A stretch of 64,000 bases of DNA from Heloderma charlesbogerti (GCA_026122225.1 JANEZZ010001570.1:2542001-2606000), one strand, 5' to 3'. Counted from the first letter of the stretch, positions 45,887-55,349 are shown. The notes: generated from the letters alone by a model not told the origin. Numbers and translations: made by a program.

Positions 45887-46716
45887 AGAGAGAGTTACAG
45901 CTCCGCCTGAAAACAAATGAAGAACACCTGCCGGCTGGAGATCAGCTTCGTTGTCGTTCCAGCCTCCTGGACTCCGCGTGCAATCAGCGCGCCTAAACCG
46001 GTCCACGTCGACGGTTGCCTCGACTCCAGCGTTGACGGTGCTCGCAGCGGGCCGCTCGCGTTCCAGCGCGGCTGCCTCGGGCCCGGCGCCTGCCCTGTTG
46101 GCGGTTGGGTTGACGTTGGTGGCGGTAGGCGCTGGGGAGCGGCGCCTGTCGCGGCGGGCAGTTGCAGTCCCCGCAGGCCCCGGCGCTTGTGTCGGTGGCC
46201 CGCGCGCCCCCTCTTCCTTCTTCCCGCCTTTGCTCAGCGCGCCTACCTGGCCCCGGGTTTGGTGGCACGCACAGCTGGGGCGCCCGGGCGCCGCCCCCTC
46301 CTCAGCCCTCCCATATGGGGGGGCCAGCTCTTGCGGCTGTGGCTGCAGTGTGCCCACCCCCTCCCTTGGCTTCTCCTCCTCAGGCTGTCGGGCCTGTGTC
46401 CCACTCCCCTGCGGGGCTGGCAGCATTAACAGCAGCGGCACACCTGCTCCCTTGCTGCCTCCACCCCGGGGTCGCAGCGTGTGAATGCCGCCGCGCCCCT
46501 GGGGCACCGCCGCTTGCGGCGGGCATGCGAGCTTGGGCGCCACTCCCTCCTCACGTGCCTTTCCACACCGGCGGTGGCGCTTGCGTCGGCGTCAGCGGCG
46601 GACATCAGTGGGTGGCGCCAGTACCTCGCTTCCCTGCGGGGGCGCCGGTGCTGTCGGCAGTGGCGCACCCCCCCCTCCGATGCACCTTTTTCCTGTGCTG
46701 CCACAGGCCCCGGGAT
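45887..46716 (+). other. GC-rich leader of the Ngaro-like element
   Basis: Very GC- and CpG-rich, in contrast to the AT-rich surroundings. It contains degenerate repeats of a phrase like 'ggcgcttgcgtcggc' / 'gcagtgtgcccacc' (near 46,120, 46,180, 46,335, 46,570, 46,650, and again at 47,806 after MITE D). This looks like an expanded, decayed tandem array in the 5' leader. Long frames on both strands (up to 226 codons) reflect GC content and lack domains. It might hold the element's promoter; that is inference. Confidence 0.55.
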
Positions 46717-47650
46717 TAGGGTTGGCGGAGAATTTCTCCACGAATCTTCGGGAGGCTGAGTGCCGACGCATTCAGCCCCCCAAAAGTGTTGGGGAAATTC
46801 TCCGCCGGCCCCCCGCCCCCCCCGGGATGAGACTTACCTTCGGCGAATGTCCCTCTCGGCGGTGGGTCCCGGCGGCGGTTTGGTGGCGTTTTGTTGGTGG
46901 GCAGGGGCGGTGGCCGGTCCCCCGACCGGCTGCCGCCGCCGCCGCCATTGCAAAAAAAAAAAAGTAAAGTAAAAAAACACACACACACACCCGTGATAGG
47001 CTACATAACGATTTACGTAGCCTATCACGGCTAGATTTCCAAAGTCAGCTGTGATAGGCTATGTAAATCGTCACGTAGCCTATCACGGGTGAATTCGGAA
47101 AAAAAAAAAAAAAGCGCGTACGCAAATGACGGCACCCATGGGGCGCTGCCATTTGCGTTCCTTATTTTGGCACATCTAGTCTACGTAAACATTTACGTAG
47201 ACTACGACGAAAATAAGGGAAAGCTATTTGCGTTGCCCTTATTTTCGCTGTAGTCTACGTAAATCTTTACGTAGACTAGACGTGCCAAAATAAGGAACGC
47301 AAATGGCGGTCCCCATGGGAGCCGCCATTTGCGTACGCGCTTTTTTTTTTTTCAAAGTCACCCATGATAGGCTACGTGACGATTTACATAGCCTATCATG
47401 GCTGACTTTGGAAAACTAGCCATGATAGGCTAAGTAAATCGTTACGTAGCCTATCGCGGGTATGTGTGTGTGGGGGTTACTTTTTTTTTCATGGCCGGGT
47501 AGACGGGACGCTTCTACCCGGCCTGAATTTCGGCCGGGCGAGGCGGGGCACCTCCCCCCCTCGCCTGAACTTCGGGGGGAGAAGCAAAGCGCCTCCCCCC
47601 CACCTCGAAGCAAGCTGCGGGACAAGGTAAGTCCCTTTCGTCCATCCCTA
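46717..47650. mobile_element. Palindromic hAT MITE, copy D, in Ngaro leader
   Basis: TAGGGTTGG...CATCCCTA ends and a perfect 8-bp TSD, CCCGGGAT (46,709-46,716 and 47,651-47,658). It lies in the opposite orientation to A, B and E. Full two-arm core at about 46,991-47,460, with the same serial palindromes as copy B. Outward AGGTAAGT: minus 46,832-46,839, plus 47,625-47,632. Confidence 0.9.
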
Positions 47651-47658
47651 CCCGGGAT

Positions 47659-47914
47659 TGCCTCCCTCAGGGCGCGTGAGCTTCTGCGCCGCCCTTCCGG
47701 GCCGAGGTTTGCCACGCCAGCGGGTGCGCCTGCCTTTTCAGTGGCGGCGCGCGTTTGGGTGCGGCGCTGGTTGCTGCCGGCACTTCCCATCATGCGAGAA
47801 CGCCGGTGCTTGCGTCCGCAGTGTGCCCGCCCCCCCCCCGATTAGCCGGCTCTCGGTGCTGCTTGGGGAGCCCAGCGCGCTCACGGCAGCAGCGCGTGCA
47901 CCCCCCCAAGACAA
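47659..47914 (+). other. Ngaro leader, continued after MITE D
   Basis: GC-rich; resumes the degenerate repeat at 47,806 ('cgccggtgcttgcgtccgca'). No domain seen. Confidence 0.5.
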
Positions 47915-47987
47915 AGCAAACACACACACACACACACCAAACAAAACAAAACCAATAATAATAGTAATAACAACAGTAATAACAACA

Positions 47988-48020
<33 letters not shown>
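47915..48020. repeat. (CA)n and (AAT)n microsatellites
   Basis: CA run at about 47,919-47,937, then AAC/AAT units ending in about eleven AAT repeats. Confidence 0.95.
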
Positions 48021-48023
<3 letters not shown>

Positions 48024-48444
48024 TAAAAAACAATGGGGAGGGGGGAAAAAGAAGGGGGGCAAGGCAGTGCCCCGTGTTCAGGCCCGGCTCCCATGGTCAT
48101 GGGCCCTTCCCGCGCCTTTTGGGCACCAGTTTTTGCAACGGGCAACAATCGCCCCCTCCCTCCGCACCACTCACCTCTTTAGTCATTATCGGCCGCGGAG
48201 TGTGGCCCTCCTATCTAGAGGCATGTCCCACTTCCCATCCCAGGACTCTCCGCCTTAGCTTGATCTCAGGTCTGCAGATCTCGAGACCTGTGGGGTGTTG
48301 TCTGTTGCCCTCGAAGCCCAGTGTGTAGCCTCCTCCTGCATTTACTTCTAGGGGTGCTGGTTGGAGTGTTGGACTGGGTCTGGCACCCAGGCTATTGCTT
48401 CTTTCTCGCCAACATCGTGCCAAGCTTAACCCACCTTACACAAC

Positions 48445-49050
48445 TTGCCCCCCAAGAAAGGCCAAGGTAGAAAGAAAGGGAAGGGTAGGGCCCCGCCTCC
48501 CCCCCCCAAGAGACTGCTGCCAAGGCCTGATTCTGAGTCTGATCAGGAGGCGGACCCGGTACTGGCATCAACTCTTGCTCGTTTGGAAACCGATGAGTGT
48601 TCCTCAGGGATCTCTCCCCCTCCCCTGGTCTGGCCTTGGAAGCTCTCGGCTGTCCAGCCCAAGCGAACACGACAGCAGACCCAACGCTCGCTACTACTTT
48701 TTCTTTCAGCTCGTCTGGATGCTCTTGAAGCCTCCACTTCTTCATTAGCTCTTCCGGATGGCTCACCGCCCACGGTTGAGCTCCTCCCTTCTGCAACCTC
48801 CTCTTCCCTGAGTGCCCAAGCATCAACATCTAAGCTTCCAGTCAAGGATCAGAGCACAGCCACAATGGGTGCAGCTTGTCTGGATGCTGTTGAAGCCTCC
48901 ATCTCCTTCCTTGTGGTTTCGCCCAGGCGACACACCACAGCTGGGGCGGTCCACCCTCCTGGGGCATCTCCGTCACTAGCATTGCAGGCGGCATCGTCTT
49001 CCTTGCTCCCGGGGTCCCGGGCGCGGCTGCCTTGGATATGGGTGAGATGA
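48445..49050 (+). pseudogene. gag-like ORF1 of the Ngaro-like element
   Basis: An open frame of about 200 codons starts at a TTG (no ATG at this position, perhaps a mutated start). The N-terminus is strongly basic ('PPKKGQGRKKGKG'), followed by a run of prolines and an acidic patch ('SESDQE'). The rest is Ala/Ser/Leu-rich with an internal repeat: 'ARLDALEAS' (about residue 89) and 'ACLDAVEAS' (about residue 144). A basic, low-complexity first frame upstream of reverse transcriptase is what Ngaro and DIRS elements have as a gag-like protein for packaging RNA; no zinc knuckle is seen. It ends at a TGA at 49,048. Function is assigned by position only. Confidence 0.5.
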
Positions 49051-49940
49051 CTGCACCTTGCCCCACTTGTCCAGATGGGCGACCTGTAATGCCGTGTGGT
49101 TGCCATCTTAGCTTACCTCCCTGGGGTTGGCTGCCCCCCCATGTCACCTGCAACTTCGTCAGTCACACCCCATGGTAGCCCCAGCCACTCAACTCAGCAT
49201 CTTACAGGGTTCTGCTGGATTATCTTACGATCCCTCACCCTGCCCCCGCCCGCTTGGGCATCCATGTAGGTGGCATATCAGATCCCTACGCTAATCTGGC
49301 AAGTTGGGATGCCACCAGGGCTACTCCTTCTCCTAATGGCTTTCACCTGAGGAGGTGTGTGCCCGGCTTACGTCAAGGCCTTTCACAGGAGGGCCGCCAT
49401 TGACCCTTCTCTGCGCAGGAACCTGTTGGACAAGGACCTTTTGCGCCACTTTTGACTCTTTCCCGGCCTGTCCGGCGACAAATCTGGCAGTGGCCACATT
49501 TACCAGGCTGTCTCCTGCAATGGCCCTTCGCCTATGGCGGGTCTGCTGCTTCAGCACCGCTGCCTGTGCTGGGAATACAGCCCCAAGGGTGCATACTCCC
49601 AGAACCCGTGCCTTTTCCATCATGAGTGCTCCCTTGTAGCAGTCCGTACTCGTCCTCCCCTTGTCCAATGCCTGGGGATGGTAGGGTCCCCCCACTTGGA
49701 AAGGCCGAGGCAGTAGGAAGCTCTCTTGGGCTCATGCCTGGTTAGGTTGGTGCCGCTACTCTGACATTAAGATGCTACCCCAACAGGGGGAACACATTTT
49801 AACTTGGAACATGGTTTTATGCTAGGTTATAGGACATCACCCCCCTTTTCTAGGTCGACACTCCCCATCCTTACCTCGTGAGCAACATTGCTCCTCACCA
49901 GGCATCGACATGTTCCTGACAGGTTAACAAGGCAGTACTG
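49051..49940 (+). pseudogene. Decayed linker / RT N-terminal region
   Basis: No clear motif. Frames at 49,355-49,716 are short. By position this should be the end of ORF1 and the start of the reverse transcriptase frame. Confidence 0.3.
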
Positions 49941-49979
49941 GCAGAAGGATTATAGCCCCCCCCTTTTTCCACACCCCAT

Positions 49980-51430
49980 TATCTACTCTAGGGATCTTCC
50001 TACTGGAAATGGTGCCCAGGAAATCATCCAGGGAGTTTATCCTGATTCGTAACCGCTCTTCCCTGAGGGCCAGCCTGTTAATCATGAGATTCCTAGGGAT
50101 GTACAAAAGGGACTTACCTTGTCCCGCAGCTTTTTTCGCGGTGGGGGGGAGGCGCTTCGCTTCTCCCCCTGAAGTTCATGCGAGGGGGGGGTGTCTTCCC
50201 GCATCGCCCGGCCGAAATTCAGGCCAGGGGGGAGGCTTCCCGCCTCACCCGGCCAAAATTCAGGCCGGGGAGAAGCGCCCCGTCTCCCCGGCCGCGAACT
50301 TCAAAAGAAAAGTAAAAAAAAAAAAAAAGCCCTGTGATAGGCTATGTAACGATTTACGTAGCCTATCACGGCTAGATCTGCAAAGTCAGCTGTGATAGGC
50401 TACATTAACCATCACGTAGCCTATCACGGGTGACTTTAAAAAAAAAAAAAAGCGCATACGCTAATGGCGGCCCCCATAGGGAGCCGCCATTTGCGTTCCT
50501 TATTTGGTCCCTGTAGTCTACATAAAGATTTACGTAGACTACGGCAAAAATAAGGGCAACGCAAATAAATAAATCTTTATGTAGACTACAGGGACCAAAT
50601 AAGGAACGCAAATGGCGGCTCCCTATGGGGGCCGCCATTTGCATACGCTTTTTTTTTTTTCTCTCAAAGTCACCCGTGATAGGCTACATGACGATTAACG
50701 TAGCCTATCATGGCTGACTTTGCAAATCTAGCTGTGATAGGCTACGTTAATCGTTACGTAGCCTATCACAGGGGCGTGTGTTTTTTTTTTTTACTGTCCT
50801 TGTAATGGTGGCAGCGGCAGCTGGTCGAAAGACTGGCTGCCACCCCCGCTCCTGACGAAGACCTGCCGAACCGCCACCGGGACCCGCCGCCGGGAGCGAC
50901 ATTCGTAAAAGGTAAGTCCCATCCCGGGGGGGGGGGCGGGGGGGAGAATTTCTCCCCAAACCTTCGGTGGACCGAATGCGTTGGCACTCGGCCCCCCGAA
51001 GTTTCAGGGAGAAATTCTCCCCCATCCCTAGAGATTCCTGATCATCTGTGTTCTGTGCGACACACCTAGTCGACGTGGCAGTTGTCTTGGTTCAGGATCC
51101 CATCCACGGGTCCCTGGGGGGCATATGCTACATGAGTCCAAAGACGGTTGTCAATGTTCTGACCTAACGCGAGTATTGCTTCTCTTTCCTGTTACCTCGG
51201 TTTCCCTTAGCTCACAAAGGCTCAGGGCTGGTTGCCCACATCAACATTTAGTAAAGCCAATCTGATACCCTTAGGCGTTATACTAGCCTCCCTCATGACA
51301 ACTTTCCGGTCCTTTGAGCACAGCTTCAAGCAGTTATACATCTTCCTAGGGTTTTCCTTTGGGGGGGCCATGCGAGATATTGTAGGGCATCTTCTTTTCA
51401 CAGTTAGGGTAGCGGCCCCTGACAGTGCTT
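49980..51430 (+). pseudogene. Reverse transcriptase of the Ngaro-like element, broken
   Basis: Just before MITE E, the plus strand reads 'VPRKSSREFILIRN', a good match to the fingers motif of DIRS/Ngaro reverse transcriptases (V-P-K-K ... E-F-R-L-I-H). After MITE E the next codons in another frame give 'PVNHEIPDHLCSV', the following conserved segment, so the MITE splits a conserved motif. At about 51,335-51,440 'MRDIVGHLLF' and 'VRVAAPDSAFSRR' match the thumb/connection region (L-x-x-L-x-G-x-L-x-F ... R-V-V-x-P-G-x-A-F). Only about 200 bp lie between these parts, too little for palm motifs A to C, and no Y-x-D-D or L-D-D box is visible. The catalytic core appears deleted. Several stops and shifts. 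Confidence 0.6.
50094..51030. mobile_element. Palindromic hAT MITE, copy E, inside the RT
   Basis: TAGGGATG...CATCCCTA ends; perfect 8-bp TSD GAGATTCC (50,086-50,093 and 51,031-51,038). Two-arm core (about 50,333-50,772). Palindromes: GTGATAGG type at 50,334-50,369, about 50,392-50,428, 50,676-50,711 and 50,736-50,770; 'gccgccatttgcg' type near 50,457-50,497 and 50,600-50,645; TCTACRTAAAG type near 50,513-50,541. The centre near 50,560 is worn ('aaataaataaatc'). Outward AGGTAAGT: minus 50,112-50,119, plus 50,910-50,917. Confidence 0.92.
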
Positions 51431-52000
51431 TCTCGCGCCGGCCCAGTTTGGGCAATGTAAGGTCTGCGGCTTTTGTACCATCGAACCAGGGTCACTTCTG
51501 CTGTGCGCAAGTATCCATAGGCATGGCTTCTACTTGGTAGGGCTTTAATGGCACCTCCTTGCGGAGGCGTGAGCCGCTCTCAAAGCTGGACTGCAGATTC
51601 ACTTGGTTCTGCTGCCACCCAAGGTGGTTTCGGGCTCTTAGGGCAGGTCCGATCGCGCTGTGGGTAGTGGCCTGTAGAGTGGTTGCCACAGTCTTCGAGC
51701 AATATTTTCAATGACCTTATAGACAAGTCAGTAACCCCACCCCCTTCGGTATGACGACGTGACCACGTGATTCATTCTCAGTCCTCCTGAAATCGGAGGG
51801 TCATGTCATGTGTCAGTGTGCCCGCACTCCAGCGTCAGTGTTACAACATCTGGTTCTGGGTCTACCATGTGCCGGGTTAGACAAACCCAATGGTCGACGC
51901 TTTGTCATGAAATTAGGTCAATGACTTCCGGGCTTTAGCCCCGCGGGTGCTCCATTCCCAGATCCCATCCTTGCAGGGACTGGGAGACTGAAGTCATGCA
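51431..52000 (+). pseudogene. RNase H domain of the Ngaro-like element, broken
   Basis: After the RT connection, 'GFNGTSLRRREPLSKLD' can be read at about 51,540-51,590. It matches the F-N-G-x-S-L segment that precedes RNase H in DIRS/Ngaro polyproteins. The next stretch, in which the first catalytic Asp should occur within an 'S-D-A-x-x-x-G-F-G'-like motif, is split over frames: a phrase close to 'SAATQGGFGLL' is read in one frame at about 51,610-51,645, and the Asp is not certain. Downstream an 'F-L-E-x-x-P'-like segment is lost in stops. Role in the family: removal of the RNA template. Dead here. Confidence 0.5.
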
Positions 52001-52355
52001 TGCCACCCTGCATTCCAGGGCTCTCTACAGGAGCCACCTGCGACAGAGGACGTAGGGTGTGCCATGCATTAGGCAAAGCTTCAGTGTTAGGATTCATGAC
52101 CTTACCATAGATCATTGGCTGCAATTTTACGCCTCCTTAGGAACAACAGACTATATGGGACTATAAGTCACAAGCTGGCCACTTAGCCTTCTGGCCCACA
52201 ATGGTGGGATTCTCAGACTTCAGGTCAGATTTTGGATTCGGTGGGCAATATAGGATTGCATAGATGTGGCCTGCTTTTAGTAAATTTAGCCACCCTCTCT
52301 CCCCAGTTACCCCTTTTGGATTCCGGGGGTAATGGCACTCTATTTGCGCTTTCCA
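52001..52355 (+). pseudogene. Decayed N-terminal part of the recombinase region
   Basis: Position suggests the end of RNase H and the start of the tyrosine recombinase. No motif I can place with confidence. Confidence 0.3.
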
Positions 52356-52885
52356 GAAAGACGTTTCCCTGTTTCATGCAGCAGCCTTAATGGCCTTCAT
52401 CAACCCCCCCCTTAGGAATTCAGGGTTGGTCCGGGCTCCCAAGTACGATTTGTCCCGGCAGGGCCTTGATACAGTTCAAGGCGCATGTCTGGCCCAATAT
52501 AACCCACTTATGCATTTGGTGATCAAATTGATCGGTATGGCAAGGGCACGGCAGTGGCCCATGGCCAAACGCAAGTCAATGGGTAGTGCCCCGTTGGGAT
52601 CTTAGGGTTCTATGGAAGGCTGTGGGTCGGAGGAAGGGCCTCCGTTGTATCGATTTAACGGCTTACTGTTGACATAATGGCAATTTGGGCAGTTTCTACA
52701 TTAGCTCTACCCCACTAGGCCTAGGTAATTGTGCAGTTTAGAACCCACGGTCGTTACATTGAAGCAGTCTCCATGATAGCTGCTGGAGGTTTCTCTCTCA
52801 GGCACGTTATGGCAGTTTAAAGGGGGCTTCACAGCGCTCCGGCCTGCGTTCGCGAGTCGTCTGCTTCTGCCTGACATAACTCTCG
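52356..52885 (+). pseudogene. Tyrosine recombinase of the Ngaro-like element, broken
   Basis: 'FHAAALMAFIN' at about 52,374-52,406 aligns with the 'AxLMAFFGFLR' helix of DIRS/Ngaro recombinases, which carries the first catalytic Arg. The same frame continues 'GLVRAPKYDLSRQGLD' to about 52,475, as in the family. Near 52,755-52,865 another frame gives 'YIEAVSMIAAGGFSLRHVMAV', then a stop where G-R-W is expected, then 'SAPACVRE'. This matches the C-terminal 'H-x-I-G-A-A-x-x-A-A-x-x-G-F-S...IMxxGRW-x-S-x-A-F-x-x-Y-V-R'. The enzyme would integrate a circular cDNA by cutting and rejoining at the AAA junction. The R-H-R-Y residues are mostly lost. It ends directly upstream of the hydrolase frame. 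Confidence 0.62.
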
Positions 52886-52887
52886 CT

Positions 52888-53518
52888 TTGCTTGCCCCAA
52901 TGTGTTTATTCCCTAGACCAGCAGACTTGTCGTACACCGGAACAGGAACCCTTACATGGGCATGTTATGACGTCTGGAGCTGCTCGAAGGGCTTGTACAT
53001 CGATTTCAGACTTCAGCTTCTGTCACACCGTCACATTAAGATCCAGTGGCTTAATGCGTGCGGCATGCGGTGTGAGTCCCCTCCTCACTCTGTTCCACCA
53101 AAGTTCGTCAGTCTTCCTCCGCAGGTCCAGGTGCTGCACATTGAGAGGAAGGACTTCGGCTGTAAACCAGGTGAGGACCTGATTGAACAGGCCTTGGTTG
53201 AGAGGCAGGTGGTCCAGCATACCTGGCCGGAAGTAGCCTATTGCAGCCCTCACAGCTCCCATGGATCATTGGGAAGGAATGGAATGACGTTGCCAGTGGC
53301 AAGGCACGTCGGAAAATGCACAGAGAAATGGCTTATGGCCATGTAAATGAGGTGATGGATTCACCACCCACCAAGGAATTCTGTGGACATGGAGGGAGCG
53401 TTACAGGACGGACGGTGTCCGCCTGTCTCATGTAGTGTATAACATATTTCTGTCTGATCTGCAAAGGGGCCTGTGGGAAGTTCTTCTGCGCAGATGGGGG
53501 GAGTTTCACAAGCTCTAG
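52888..53518 (+). pseudogene. SGNH-type hydrolase ORF of the Ngaro-like element
   Basis: Two plus-strand frames joined by shifts. 52,888-53,346 gives 'IQWLNACGMRCE' (block with W-x-G-x-R-G-M-R-W in the family), then 'VLHIERKDFGCKPGEDLI', matching the block III segment V-I-H-L-G-G-N-D-L in which G-x-N-D is the oxyanion signature. Here it reads E-R-K-D, so Gly and Asn are lost. A later frame has 'KARRKMHREM' and, after a shift, 'TDGVRLSHVVYNIFLSDLQ', the block V segment D-G-V-H-L-S with catalytic His changed to Arg. It closes at a TAG 14 bp before B1. The N-terminal G-H-S (Ser nucleophile) is not recoverable. Such SGNH/GDSL-like ORFs are known from several DIRS and Ngaro elements; their role is unknown. 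Confidence 0.62.
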
Positions 53519-53532
53519 GCTTGTGACTCCTG

Positions 53533-53937
53533 TGGCGGCTAGGACGGGAAAACAGGAAAGTAGGGATGGTGTGCATGCAGAGGCACCTTATGGTGACAGG
53601 TGACGCCTGAGGCCCCCCGAACGGGTTGTGCGGCTCGGCGGGGGGATAAGGGTTGCCTGGGAGACCAACCCTACTCACTCACCCAGGTGTTGTGCGGCAC
53701 CGGGTTGGGGGTGACACCGGAAGGTCTACCTCCCCCAGAAGGGGCAGTCTGGAGGGATGGTGAGATCACCGCCACCCCTCAGGCTGGGTGTGTTTTCACC
53801 CAAGAAGTGCCAGCTAGCCGCTGACACAGTTAGATGCCCATCCTAGTTACCCCTTTGCAGCTATTTCAATAAATGTGGCCCAATTTTCAACCCAAGCTTG
53901 TTGTCTGCATCTTCTTTAACCCATCTCCGCTCGCAAA
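53533..53937 (+). repeat. Split direct repeat B1
   Basis: About 405 bp from 'tggcggctagga' to 'ccgctcgcaaa'. By eye about 15 differences from B2, many of them CpG transitions. It contains an 'aataaatg' (poly-A-signal-like AATAAA) near 53,870 followed by 'ttgttgtctgcatcttc', which may be the element's 3' processing region. Confidence 0.93.
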
Positions 53938-54120
53938 TGCCCTCACCCTGGCGCCAGCTTGTCTGGCTGAAAGGGGGGGCATTGCGGGCGGGTGGGGTGA
54001 CAAGACGTAGGGGCCTCTGATTGGTGCACCCCAGTGGCACCACCATGCAGGGAGGGGCAGGCTGAGCTGCCTTAAACTCAGCTCCCCCTCCCAATCTCAG
54101 CTCTCTGGCTCGACGCAGCT
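53936..54120 (+). repeat. Split direct repeat A2
   Basis: 185 bp matching A1, sharing AAA with the end of B1. Confidence 0.93.
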
Positions 54121-54308
54121 CCCTCCCACCCTCCCCTAAGCAGTGTGGGTTTCTTACCGGTTGCCCTTTTGGGAGCCATGTAGGAATTTTTTGGCTCACA
54201 GTTCGATTGGCCTATTACTGTGCATCTTTTTTGCCTACGTCACACTGTTTTATGGGTCGAGTGTGTCCTGTAAGGGAATATGGTCTTTATCATCGGTCAC
54301 ATTCCAGT
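54121..54308 (+). other. Single-copy spacer between A2 and B2
   Basis: I find no counterpart of this 188-bp stretch next to A1 or B1. It may be a diverged extension of A or a sequence acquired by this subfamily. Confidence 0.5.
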
Positions 54309-54715
54309 TGGCGGCTAGGATGGGCAAAAACAGGAAAGTAGGGATGGTGTGCATGCAGAGGCACCTTATGGTGACAGGTGACGCCTGAGGCCCCCGAATG
54401 GGTTGTGCAGCTTGGCGGGGGGATAAGGGTTGCCTGGGAGACCAACCCTACTCACTCACCCAGGTGTTGTGCGGCACTAGGTTGGGGGTGACACCAGAAG
54501 GTCTACCTCCCCCAGAAGGGGCAGTCCGGAGGGATGGCGAGATCACTCGCCACCCCTCAGGCTGGGTGTGTTTTCATCCAAGAAGTGCCAGCTAGCCGCT
54601 GACACAGTTAGATGCCCATCCTAGTTACCTCTTTGCAGCTATTTCAATAAATGTGGTCCAATTTTCAACCCAAGCTTGTTGTCTGCATCTTCTTTAACCC
54701 ATCTCCGCTCGCAAA
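54309..54715 (+). repeat. Split direct repeat B2
   Basis: Right end of the Ngaro-like element; it matches B1 and ends 'ctcgcaaa' next to 'aagcagcaa' of the host. Confidence 0.93.
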
Positions 54716-55120
54716 AAGCAGCAATTTATTTTTGTTTATTTAAAATGGTGTTTGGAATGACATGCAGAGGAAATGTTGTACAACATTGTAGACTTTACTA
54801 TATTTAATATATACTGAGTATTTTAAAATGTACATTTCATCCCACAAAAATGTGAAGGCTACATTTCTAAACAGCTCCAAGATACCCTGCTACTTGCACT
54901 TGGTAAAAGTTGCAGGGGCAAAACCTCACCAGGGGCAAGAGGAGACAAAAACCTTATGCAGGCATTTGAACCAGCAAGGTCTAAACAGGAGTTCTAGTTC
55001 TGTTTTCTTGAAGACAAGTAGAACTCTGTGTGTGCTTGTGGACCCTGCCTGAATAGGGCTAACCTGAAGGCTGTCTGGGATGAATTTAAGATAAAGAACC
55101 ATAACAAGGGAGAGCAAGGG
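54716..55120. other. Unique non-coding sequence
   Basis: No gene or repeat recognised. Confidence 0.5.
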
Positions 55121-55132
55121 CTTTGAGAAGCT

Positions 55133-55318
55133 TGTTGTTGTTGTTGTTCAGTTGTTCAGTCGTGTCCAACTCTTCGTGACCCCATGGACCATAGCACGCC
55201 AGGCCTTCCTGTCCTGCGCTCTCTCCCGGAGCGTGCTCAAATCCATATTCATTGCATCGGTGATGCTATCTAGCCATCTCATCCTCTGCCATCCCCTTCT
55301 CTTTTTGCCTTCAATACT
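55133..55318 (-). mobile_element. RTE-BovB 3' fragment, short, with TSD
   Basis: The plus strand starts 'ttgttgttgttgttgttcag' and continues through 'catggaccatagcacgccag' and 'tgcatcggtgatgctatc', nearly identical to 33,371-33,550. TTTGAGAAGCT flanks it (55,122-55,132 and 55,319-55,329), so it is an independent 5'-truncated insertion of about 185 bp. Confidence 0.88.
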
Positions 55319-55349
55319 TTTGAGAAGCTACCTACTGACAATTAGCACA

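Larger units (their letters stand above)
45701..54715 (+). mobile_element. Ngaro-like tyrosine-recombinase retrotransposon
   Basis: Split direct repeats are arranged A1 - internal - B1 A2 B2, the layout that defines Ngaro-type YR retrotransposons. A1 (45,701-45,886) matches A2 (53,936-54,120), and B1 (53,533-53,937) matches B2 (54,309-54,715). B1 and A2 meet at a shared AAA, and the element ends also carry A-runs, as expected if integration goes through a circle cut by a tyrosine recombinase. There is no TSD, consistent with this class. Inside, on the plus strand, are a gag-like frame, reverse transcriptase, RNase H, tyrosine recombinase and SGNH hydrolase, all with stops and shifts. Two hAT MITEs (D and E) inserted later; without them the element is about 7.1 kb. 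A 188-bp segment between A2 and B2 has no partner elsewhere. Confidence 0.87.

Noticed and set aside
45863..46543. 226-codon minus-strand frame and overlapping plus-strand frames of 170-185 codons
   Set aside because: All lie in the CpG-rich Ngaro leader, where stop codons are rare in every frame; they overlap one another on both strands, are low in complexity and show no domain.
45701..54715. LTR retrotransposon
   Set aside because: The repeats are split and interleaved (A1...B1-A2-B2), not two identical terminal repeats; there is no TSD, integrase or protease, and the internal motifs match a tyrosine-recombinase element.
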